From Branchinecta lynchi (Eukaryota; Arthropoda; Branchiopoda; Anostraca; Branchinectidae), in assembly GCA_023053575.1 (NCBI GenBank), contig JAKZAP010000007.1:10305008-10369007 (forward strand): 64,000 nt of DNA, given 5' to 3'. Position 1 is the stretch's first letter, and the number at the start of each line of letters is the position of its first letter. The notes below the pieces were generated by a model. That model was not told the DNA's origin, made no database searches, and saw only the letters and a program-made list of their open reading frames with translations. Positions 1-10,700 of this stretch are shown one piece after another. Both the position numbers and the translations under genes were made by a program.

Positions 1-354
1 ACTCAGATCCGTTTTCCTTGGGTAGGATGCATTCCGTCCATTAAAGGCACAGCAAACTTGATTACGCAACTTTCGGCCATCAAACCGACCTGGGGGGCTT
101 AGATAAAGATACAGGGACTTATTGTCGACAGGCAGGGGCGTCACTAGCCTTTTACCTTTGGGGGGGGGGGGGACGTCCGGTTTGTGCCGACCGACTCAAA
201 TATGTGCCGACAAAATACGCCGTTGCCGCTTCGCGCCGCACAGAATAAAACCGGGGTAAAACTGTAATTTCGTATATTAAGGTTCACATATTTGGCTTTC
301 ATTTGAACTTTCGCTAAAAAGCGAAGCTTCCAACGACTGTACCAACAAGATCAA

Positions 355-1375
355 AGGTTTCGATGGGATCCCAAAAATTTAATATTTACAGACAATCGGG
401 TCTTGGTAATCATCGGAGAAGATTAAGTTCAAATGTGGATTCAGCATGTGAGTTTACCCCTATAGCCTGCGTCATGCCTACTTTGACGAAAGCTCCTGCC
501 TTACTTCTGCCAAATTTCCGGTTTCAGCCGGATTCCGGGCGAACTACTTGTCGTGCAAAAAATTGAAGTTCAAAAACAGATTCAGCGTATCTCCATACCA
601 TCCATATCTCCATAATCAACTTCACATAAAACTTCAACTTTTAAGAAATTTTCCGATTTCAGCAGGATTCGTGGTGAAATGTGTCCAGGTATAAAATGAT
701 TGCCATACACGAATTCAGCAGGCCTTTTCACCCGTAAATCGAACACCTAATGAAATTAATATAAAACTTTCACTTTTAACAGATTTTCCGGTTACGGCCG
801 GATTCCGGGCGATCTACTTGTCCGGCGACAAAAATTTTCCTATTCGGATTCAGCATATTTCACTATCCGTACATCGAACCTCTAATCAACACCAGATTAA
901 TCTTTTATTTTCGACAAATTTCCGGTTTTCGCCGGATTCCGGCCGATCTACTTATCCGACGAGAAAATCATTTTCAAATTCTGATTCAGCATGTCTCCTT
1001 ACCCCTAAATCGGATATCTAATCAACTTAAAATATAACTTTTACTTTTAACAAACTTTCCGGTTTTAGCCGGATTCCGGTTGAAGTACTTGTCCGGCGTG
1101 AAAATGGTTTTCATATTCGTGTTCAGCGTGTCGTCTTACCTCTTAATCAACTATCTCAAAATATTTTTTTCGCCCCTTAATTTGAAACCCCTCCCCTAAA
1201 TATGCAGCTATCGGGCCCATCTACGAACTCGACCTTTCCCTTGACTCGAAGAGTCCTCACACCAAGTTTCATCAAAATATCTCAATCCCTTCGAGAGTTA
1301 ACGCACTGACAGACGGACGGACGGACGGAAAACTTTTGCGATACCACAGGTATCCCCATGGTATGCCTTTTTTTT
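355..1375 (-). repeat. Family A minisatellite-bearing element, copy A1
   Basis: The copy begins (reverse orientation) with AAAGGTTTCGATGGGATCCC. It then carries repeated ~137-bp monomers with CCGGATTCCGG and a TCAGCATGTCTTCTTACCCC-like block. It ends with the ACGGACGGACGG microsatellite block followed by GATACCACAGGTATCC. The layout matches five other copies in this window. Confidence 0.8.
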
Positions 1376-1929
1376 TCCGGAAAAATTTAGCTATAGTACC
1401 ATACAATTTCCGGCTTTTAACGTATTTCATACGCCAAAAATTTCTATCTTAAAACGAAACACCGTTCTTCCAAATAGAGAATACTTCAAAATGCGCCGCA
1501 GGCGAAATTTTGTGTAAAACTAACTGTAATGCATCAGTTGAGATTGTTCCTGGATGTAAATTCATATATTTAAATTCGCATATTCGGCTTTTCGTTTGAA
1601 CTTTCGCTAAAAAGCGAAGCTTCCAACGACTGTAGCCAGAACAAGTTGAGCTCAGCAACGACGTCGAAATTTTTTTTAGACCGGATTTTTTCCTGAAAAA
1701 TTTGCGATCGACAAATGTTTGCAGAATTTGATTTCTTCCGTATAAAAAAAACCGACGTGCCGACGCCCGACAAAAGCGTTCAGAATTCGATGTCAGCTGT
1801 GTTTTGCCGACCAGACTGCAAAGAATTTCATTTTATGTGTAAATAGAAGCCGATGTACTGACGAGACTTGAACTTTCGGTATGCGCCCTATAAAATTTAC
1901 AGAATTTAATTTTTTACGTGTAAAAAGGA

Positions 1930-2370
1930 CCGGATGTGCCGACCGACGCCCGAGAAAAGCATAATAGAATTATTTCTTCTGGATTCCTTATGTATGAAAA
2001 GAACCCGATGTGCCGACGAGAATACCGAGGCACGACAGAAGCATGCAGACTCCGATTTCTTCAGTGTTTTGCCCGACAGATGTTAGCAGGATTTCATTTC
2101 TTGCGCATAAAAAGAACTCGATGTACCGACGAGTCGACCGACGCCCGACACAAACATAAACAAATTATTTCTTTTGGATTCCTTATGTATAAAAAAACCG
2201 GATGTGCCGACGAGAATACCGAGGCACGACAAAAGCATGCAGAATTCGATTTCTTCAGTGTTTTGCAGGACAAATGTTTGCAGGATTTCTTGCGTATAAA
2301 AAGAACTCGGTGTGCCGACGAGTCGACCGACGCCTGACAAGAGCATGCAACATTTTATTTCTTCTGTGTT
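1930..2370. repeat. Tandem repeat, ~195-bp unit
   Basis: Blocks such as GGATTCCTTATGTAT followed by GATGTGCCGACGAGAATACC recur with an offset of about 195 bp (1981 and 2176). The unit is built around GTGCCGACGAG / CCGACGCCCGACA motifs. Open frames here are by-products of the repeat. Confidence 0.7.
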
Positions 2371-2570
2371 TGCCGGCGCTTCGCGCCGACGAAAGTACTT
2401 TCTCAAGACCTTTGGGGGGGAGTCCCCCTCCCTCCCATAGTGACGCCCCTATCGACAGGACCACCCTTCTTTGTTATCTCGAACCCCCTCCTTAGTGTTC
2501 CCGAAGCTAGCTGGCAGGCCCTTGCCCCTTACGCACTGCAAAAGTACGCCTTTGGCCGTGTTTCGGCAAT

Positions 2571-2623
2571 AGTATCGGGATAGTAGTCAAGAGGTCGTGC
2601 GTTCGATTCCTGCTCCCGTCACA
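2571..2623 (+). other. tRNA-like fragment
   Basis: A CGGGA...TCCCG pairing flanks GTTCGATTCC, which resembles a Pol III B box. There is no full D arm or anticodon arm, so it is not a functional tRNA. It is most likely a SINE or tRNA relic. The rest of 2452-3334 shows no gene. Confidence 0.3.
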
Positions 2624-3334
2624 CAAACCTTTTGCTTTTTTTTTCAACTAACTCAAAAGTCGAATTCTCGGTAACTGCAATGGTCGTAACGATAATTTTT
2701 CTTACTCTCAATATCGACTCAGGGTACATTCTTGATATGTCAGCTAGCTCCCCGAGTCAAGTTTGAGTCAAGTTTTCTGTTCATTTAAGCCTTTACAGGC
2801 GCCTTCACGCTTTCAAAGGTATAGTAGTAGTAGCAGAACAGTTTTTGTAACCGCACAATCGAGGATCTCATAAATAGCACAGCAAAAGCCCTGCTTGCGA
2901 GGGTGTGGATAGTGCCAAAACGGATGAATTGTGTTTTCCTGATGTATTTTCCGGCAGTCGTCAAAGTTGATGTTAAAATCGACTGGCACAAGTCATATAG
3001 TTGAGCAGTATTGTCCTCCTGCAGATGGGTGGTCGACTATTCAGCTGCTTCGAGCGTTTTCCGGAACGTCGAGTTAGCATCCTGAAGTCACCGCCAATAT
3101 GCTGCGTTTTTTTTTTATATCTAGATTCTCTGTTCTCGTGTCTCAGTTCTCGATTCTCGTACAAATTACCGTTTGGGCTCTTCTCGCTTCTCCATTGTCG
3201 CTTTTGACAAAAACACTAGTTTTGTTATCCGTTGAAAACCTGCTTATACGGGTTGAACATTCGCCCTTCGTTGACCAATCAGGAAGGAGGACGAAGAACC
3301 GAAAATTGACTTTCGAAGCAACTTCTCGATTCTG

Positions 3335-3687
3335 CAGAATCGCAAATTCGAATCCAGATTCGAATCCAGGATTCGTCTTTTTGGCCGGATTCGAATCTTC
3401 TGCTTGTCAGGCTGGATTCGGATTCTAGTCTACATCCTTCCAGTTTCCGTTTCACCATTTTAACACAGTGGGCTTAGGCAATCCAGCTTTTTGATCTCCA
3501 TCACCAACCATCCTCAAAAATCTATCACGTTATCTGATTACCTTAGATATCGTCACCATCTAATTTTTAAACTATAACCGATGTACACGAATTACACGAT
3601 CTGATTTTTGTTAAGGTCGGAATCGGATTCGTACCTAGTCCTGGATTCGGGTTCGAATCCTTTCATGATCGGATTCGCCCATCTCTG
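3335..3687. repeat. GGATTCGAATCC-rich element (family F), copy 1
   Basis: The copy is rich in GGATTCGAATCC-type motifs and ends GGATTCGCCCATCTCTG, the same end as in the 14.4-14.9 and 59.0-59.4 kb copies. The left end is diverged and no target duplication was found. Confidence 0.6.
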
Positions 3688-4370
3688 CTCAATAGTCATA
3701 AAACGCAAAGTAGGAGAATTGAGAGGAGATTCGCGAGGAGAATTCAAGAGACTCAAAACGAGAGATAAACACGCAACTTATATATCGACAGGCTTCGACA
3801 GTATGTATAGTAATATTGTATACCACTTCTAGCAGTAAGCTATTTGTATAATAAACTTGATTGATTGATTGTATATATTGACAGTCGGTGTATCGACAGA
3901 TTTCTATCGAACTAACAACAGACTTACTGAAGGGTGTGCGAAGGCACCAGGACGGCTTGCCCCCAACCGCCCGTAGCACCTCCTTCCTTGCTGAGGGCAG
4001 AGAATCGGAGATCATTAGCGCCAGTGTTTAACCACTACCATTAGCCTGCGGACCATAGACTACTTCGCACAAACCACCGAACTCTACAAGATGGCAAATC
4101 CTGGTAACGCAGACAGCATGCGGTTGCCATGTCAGTGTGCCAATCATAGCACCAAACTGCTTTTAGTCTTTGGAGAAAGCTTTGACGCCTTGGCAACCTT
4201 TCATTCTTCCTTTCTTCTAGTTGCTTCCCCGAAGGCTCCCGACAACTCATTCTTCTTCCATGACGAAATTTAGCAGCGTACCTCAAAATGTGATAAGCCA
4301 GCGTTTTCATTTACAAAAAGTGTATTTCTGAAACATTTATCAATAAAACGATTAAAAGACTTCGGAAAGC

Positions 4371-4723
4371 TTAATAGTGTCCGTACTGGTACATACCCAT
4401 ACCCTGCTGTGGCACCATGCCCATGGGTTGCTGAGATCCCATCATGTTACTCACCCCATATGCCGAATTCATATTACCCTGACCGAGATTCTGAAACAGG
4501 TTGGGTCCGCTCTGGATCAAAGTGTCTAAAGCTTTCTGTATGCTTGGGTCACTGAAAACGTTTGAACTTGTTGCGGCGGCTGGTGCTGCAGCGGCTTGAA
4601 CCGGGGTGGGTGGTACGTACTGGCCGTTGGGACCGACTCGTCCCGAGTTGAGGAACGTTAGGATTCGGCTCTGAAGCTCGGCTTGAGTGGTGCTTAACGG
4701 CGAGGCGCCAGGAATCAGCGCCG
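4371..4723 (-). CDS. NCOA5: NCOA5-like last exon with stop codon
   Basis: The acceptor is CATTGCAG. The exon encodes TQAELQSRILTFLNSGRVG, an alanine/proline spacer, then FSDPSIQKALDTLIQSGPNL and a Met/Gln/Gly-rich tail ending in Tyr and TAA at 4373-4371. The QKALDTLIQSGP block matches the human NCOA5 C-terminus. No canonical AATAAA was found in the 60 bp after the stop. Confidence 0.92.
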
Positions 4724-7700
4724 CTGCAATGGAAGAAGCAAACTTTTATAAGGTAAGACGGCTTCGATGGTAGTCCCGAGGATGACAATATTTGTATGTT
4801 CGAGATTCACGCATTCTCAACCGGACGTTATGGCGAAGAATATAGAATTCTCGCAAGAAAAGCAGTCACCAAGCGTTCGCTAGAATCTGACGACAGATGG
4901 ATAAGTCTGTCGATAGATGGATAGATAAAAAAAAAACTGTCGACACATCGATAGAAGTCTATGGATAAGGCAGACACAATTCTACTCACAGGTCGTCAAA
5001 AAAATGGCATTTGGCACGGACTGGGCTGCCAAACCATGTAACTATAAGTGGGATGACCTTCTTTTCAACAAGGCCTAAACATGTGGTCAAAAAGACAACT
5101 AAATATACACACTGTCCAAGAATCGGCTCAAGACGTCTAGGTTCTGCACTAGGTGTTCTGCACCTCTGTCTTGCAAAGTGCAGCTTAAGGTAGAATAACC
5201 TAGCTGCTTCAATCACACAAATATTTATAAAATTAACTAAGCCTATTTCGTATTATCGCAATAAGGCCTCCTCCCAGTAGTCGCCGATACACAGGCAATT
5301 AAGATCTGAAGGCAAATCAGATATATCCAATTCGCAATAGCTGTTTATCGTATAAGGGTTCATCTCCCCCCGTCGTCCGTGCGTCAGTCTGAGAAGAACA
5401 CCGGCAGTCTGTAAGCAGCACCTGCTGCTCAGCTTGGAATCACACACACAGGCTAATGGTACTGAAGTTTATTAATTTTATTATTATGCGGGGTAGACCA
5501 AAAGCTCTGACCGAAACTCAGACCACAAATGGTCTATTGTCTCAATCCCCCAGTATACGATCGATGGTAAACCATTATACTAAATTCAATTTATGGTGAC
5601 AGTGATTATGTGTGTTGCAGCGACGAAAACGGTAAGACGACAGGCAAGTTGTCTAATATTTCATTTATGACCACCGCAAACTTTGGAGTTCCTGTGGCAG
5701 ACACTTTCCGGAAGGCTACCGGAGTTGGTTAAGTCGAGTAGTCATGTCAGTCGAAGCAGGTGTCGGTAGATGATACGTTTTTCTGACATTTTGATGAAAA
5801 AAACACGGTTGTCAACCGGAAAAGGCAACTGGAGTCCGGTATAGTCTAGACGCGACCAAATATTCTCACTAACCTGGAAGTGCCGGGGCGATAAGGGATG
5901 AAACCTTCGTCGGATCCTCTCCATACTCCACACGAATCTGCTTTTCCCTCTTTTCTAGCAAGTACTTAATGACCTTATCATATTCGACTAGAGTCAATGG
6001 CCTGTTTTCCTGAAGGAAATTCAGCAGCATCTGCATACTCCCCGGGTGGGCGTCCCCCGCGGTGTTTACTTTTCTCTCGCTCGGTCGCTCTCGTTCACGC
6101 GAGCGACTTCGTTTCCGCTCCGGACTGTGGGGTCGGTCCTTTGACTTTTTAAAGGCAGAAGTAATAATCCGCAATCCTTCGTCCTTGTCAACGTCACGAT
6201 GATCTGAAATTTTAAAACAGAAAATATGATAAGTCGCTTTACTTTTAGCGACCGCGTAACACTACAGCGTAATCATGAGCTGGGAGTACAAACAAAAACC
6301 GCGGAGAAACAGAGGGACGGGACCACTTTTCCACGGAGACAGGAGCCTCATCTGCCTAAGTCAAGAAGTGCCGAAATATAGCTCTAATAAAGTTCAGCTG
6401 ACGTATCCGTTTAGCACTGTCAATTATACCTCATCTGCCACTAGTTGTGATGTCGGCTACTTACACTGAGGTTGAACTTCTTCTTATAGAACCATTGGTA
6501 TTGATTAACTCCACGTCCCTAACCGATCCATCCATTCTCATTTCGAGAATCCAAACTTTTTACACTATATCCAACAACCGCAGAGCAAAATGACATTAAA
6601 GAGTAGCGCCAAGGCCGATGCTTTCCATGCTTCCCAAACGGGCCATACTAGTAGCGCCGCCCACTACGCTTGCGGCATTTGAAGCAAGACAAACTGCACG
6701 ACTGGATGCGTTTCAGTAGGGCTGTTCTCTATCGCTAGTGGTGCTAGTATCGCTAGTACTCGTGTGTTTGCCACTTTTTCAAGTTTTGGCTCTACTCCCT
6801 AAGGCGTATTCTCGCCGTTCCCCGAGGATTCCTCGAGGAATCGAAGGGAACGGCGAGGATAGAGGGAGTGACTCCACGCGGAGTGCGGAATGAGTCCCCC
6901 CGACAAACAAAAACGCGGGGACTCCTCAAGTGGAGTCCTCGGGGAACTGCGAGATTTTTGTCTGAGAAACCGTAACGGCGCTAGACTGATTCCTGCATCA
7001 TCCGAGTTTGGGGCTTTTCGAGGAGGATCAAGCTACCGCTTATCGCTTCCAAGGAGCTCATTGGTCAGCCGATTATGTAGTCTGTTTTTTCACCTTTCTC
7101 ATCAAAGCTAAGGGGCCGAGTGAGGCGGTGTGGGACGGCTTGGCAACCTTTAGAAAGACAGGAGGAGCTTTAAAGTTTCACTGGAAACACTGTAAAAAGT
7201 TTTTCCTTGTAAAGGTTGAAGTTAACTGCAGTATTTGCTACTCGGATTATCCTTATCTCTACGTAGATAAGTTTAATACCAAACAGAGATAAGATGACTC
7301 CGAGTAGCAAATACTGCAGTTAACTTTAATCCTTATACGGATAAACTTTTTACAGTGAAGGCAGCTTATTTTTACAATTGGTATTTAATGTACTTAAAAT
7401 ATATTGACCCATCTAAGGGATTTTGTATTTTTTCATCCAAGGCTCTAGTAATAACGTTCAGAATGTGTCTTGCTTGCACGACAACTCAAAAATTCATCCA
7501 GACGTGGAGAATTAGAATAAAAAAAAGCTACATTTTCAGGATTAAAGATGCTAAGCCCGGAAAATTCACGGCTGAAGAAAGTCTACCATGAATCTACCAT
7601 TTTTAGTTTATTTTTCGGCAGTGGCTTGTCTTTGTAGTTGGTAAATATTTCAAGCATAAAGGGACAGGCGCATAGATTCCTTTCTTTTTCTCTTTTTTTC

Positions 7701-10700
7701 CTTATTATTTACTCCGTCTTTGTGCCTTGTGTTTATTTTGACGGGTTATAAATAAAATCATCATCATCATCAGAGGTTGCACGAATCCGAAAGAAGTTCA
7801 TTCGACGAAATCCATCATCTGGATAGCGGACAAACGGAGTAATACATATTCAAATAATGTACACAACAGATACTTCGGCTAAAATTCTTCATCAGCGATA
7901 TTTCGGCCCTTTTTGGCAAGGGTCCTCGTCAGGCTGTCAATATTCAGGATCAATGTCGGGGAAGGAAACAACCTTTAATCTAATCTGGAGTAACACATTT
8001 TTATCCGGTTTTTATTCAGGCTTTTATGAGTACGTGATGTGTAATTAGACTGTTGGGTCTTAGCCGTTTCAGTTAAACGTTAAAGGAGGAGTCACGTATT
8101 TTTAAATAATGGAACATAAACTGTATCTAATCCGTCTTGAGCTAAACGCAACTATGAACACTGTGCGGAAGCCTGACGCTGACTGGATAACACAACCAAA
8201 TATACTGACACGATCTTTGAACATAATCACAGAATTTCCAAGCTGCCTGTAAGACGCATCTATGCAAACTGAACCCGCGCTAAGACACCTCCAAATCTAC
8301 CGAAACTTGTATAGATGAGCGGGATGAGCGACTTGCGTATGATTAGAAATACGTGTGTACTGGGATTTCCAAGGTTTTCCAAGTTGTTGCATGGAGTTTT
8401 AAAGCTATGGTGGTGAAACAGATAAATACATACAGGCCACGTTCAAATCTACCGAAACTTGTATAGATGCGCGGGAGACTTGCGTATGATTAGAAAGACG
8501 TGTGTACTGGGACTTCCAAGGTTTTCCAAGTTGTTGCATGGAGTTTTAAAGCCATGGTCGTGAAACAGATAAATACATTATCGTGCCCTGTTCTTTCCAA
8601 TTGCTAAAGACTTCATTTATTTTATCGCAGGGTCGGAGTTTTAGCTACGGGCCGAAGTGCTCCCTTGCCAAGAAGGGCCGAGATGTCGTGGAACCTGCAA
8701 GACCGGCCTCAGTGGTGATCCCAAAACTCCAACACGTAAAATGTGACCGTGTACGGTATGAAGAGAAGTTTGTACCGTCTTTCGTTAAAATTTTTAATCT
8801 TATTTAGTGTTTACTTTGATATAAGTAAGTAAGTAAGTAAGTAATTTATTTATAACCCGCCGTTTTCAGAAAGCGGAGTAAATGAAGAAAGTAAATAAAA
8901 CACATAAACATACACAAAAAGACACTTAATTTCAATCGTCGGCCAGGAAGCAGTGTAGAAGGTCGTGCGCTGGTTGGGTTCTGTTGTCAATGATTTTTTA
9001 TAGCGACGAAGAAACATCCAAAAGGGTAACACTTGCATCTTGAATTTTGAACTTCTCCGTCAAAGTATGGTTATGGCATAATTTCGACAAGTGGAGCAGG
9101 TGCTTTATATATGACGTTGACATATTTATATACGAGTGTCTACATGTATATAAGACGATTTCGACAAATTTGGATTTCACAATGATAGTTCGAAAAGAAT
9201 AAAAGCGATATCTATCTATCTATCTATCTATCTAATAAGAAATTCAACCGACTCAACCGTTTAGCAATAACAAATACTTTTCTTAAACACTGATATCGAC
9301 TTCTGCCTGACTCCATCAGACTGACTCCGGGCTTGAGTCCAATCAGTAGTGCCCCTTAGAAAATACTTGTGTTTCGCCCAGGGGCGCGACGTATGGGGAG
9401 CAGGGTTGTCACATCAAAAACATTTAGAGAGTAACTTCTGGCCCAAAACAGAGAATGAATTGGGAGTGAAATTTATTTTCATGAAATGTCCAGGAAATGT
9501 TCACTTTTGGTCGGAATCGCCTGTGTAAAAATGACACATCTTAATTTTACTTTCATAAAACTTGAAATAGTCACTTCGGAATTCCTGCTGCAAAAATGAC
9601 ATATTTGGTCATTTTCTGAAATAGAGTGATTTCTATGTCCTACGTAGGACAAGAGTGATAAAAACAAAATAGAGTGACAATTCACACTATCGTGCGATGG
9701 GCAGGAGGAGGAGGGGACGCCCACCCCCCAAAGCCCCCAAACAATTTGGCTAGTAACACCTCTGGCTTCACGCGCTCGGCTCGGTTACGCGGGGGGGGGG
9801 GGGGGGCATCATCTTTCAGATAGTTTTGACCCTGAACTACGTTGTTGTGCACAGCCAAATCCAAAAGGTTGGGCAAGAAGCACTGGCCAATCGGATATAT
9901 GGTGTCGTATCAGATGACACAGATCCACAAAAATATCCCTATCCTTGAAACTGGGAATACGTATACGCATGCTATTCTACTAGTATGATATTCATTCCTA
10001 AGCGAATAGATTTTTCACTCCAATCAGGGTTGCCACATCAAAAATATTTAGAGACTGACTTTTGGCCTAAAACAGAGAGTGAACTAGCAGTGAAATTTAT
10101 TTTCATGAAATGTTCACTTTTGGTCGGAATCGCCTCTGTCAAAATGACACTTCTTAATTTCACTTTAATGAAAAAAAACCTTAAATAGTCACTAATGTGG
10201 GAATCCCTGCTGCAAAAATGACACATTTGGTCATTTTATGAAATAAAGTCATTTGTATGTCCTACGTAGGACAAGAGTGACAAAAACAAAATAGAGTGAC
10301 AATTCCCACTATCGTGCGACATGTGGCAACCCCGACTCCAATACCACGTGAATCAAGACTGACCTTCCAGCCTCCCCTGCAGGATGTGGACATTCATCGT
10401 CAAATCCTTCTCATTGGCCGGCAGGACGACGACTCCGAAAACTACTCCTCGAGAGGCAAGTTCCTGCAACACTTTTTTTATAGGAATATCTTCATGGGGG
10501 AAAAGGATATCCACGCGCATTCCCTGTCTCTTCAGCTGGCTTTCAATATGTTCGGCGTAGTCCCTACGAAAAACAGAAGCTGGTTTACACTTTACAGAAG
10601 TAGATAGATATTTGATATTCAGGAGAACGCCCAGCTTCAGGGTTGCCAAGAGTGTCACTCATGAAAATGTCAAAATTTCTGACAAAAAGGTGGTTTTGAC

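Larger units (their letters stand above)
133..2451. mobile_element. hAT-type non-autonomous element, 2.3 kb
   Basis: The left end CAGGGGCGTCACTAG and the inverted right end share 13 matching bases (AGGGGCGTCACTA). The element is flanked by identical 8-bp direct repeats TCGACAGG at 125-132 and 2452-2459. An 8-bp duplication with CAGGG ends is the hAT signature. No transposase is encoded. Inside lie a family A element (about 355-1375) and a tandem array (about 1930-2370). Confidence 0.8.
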
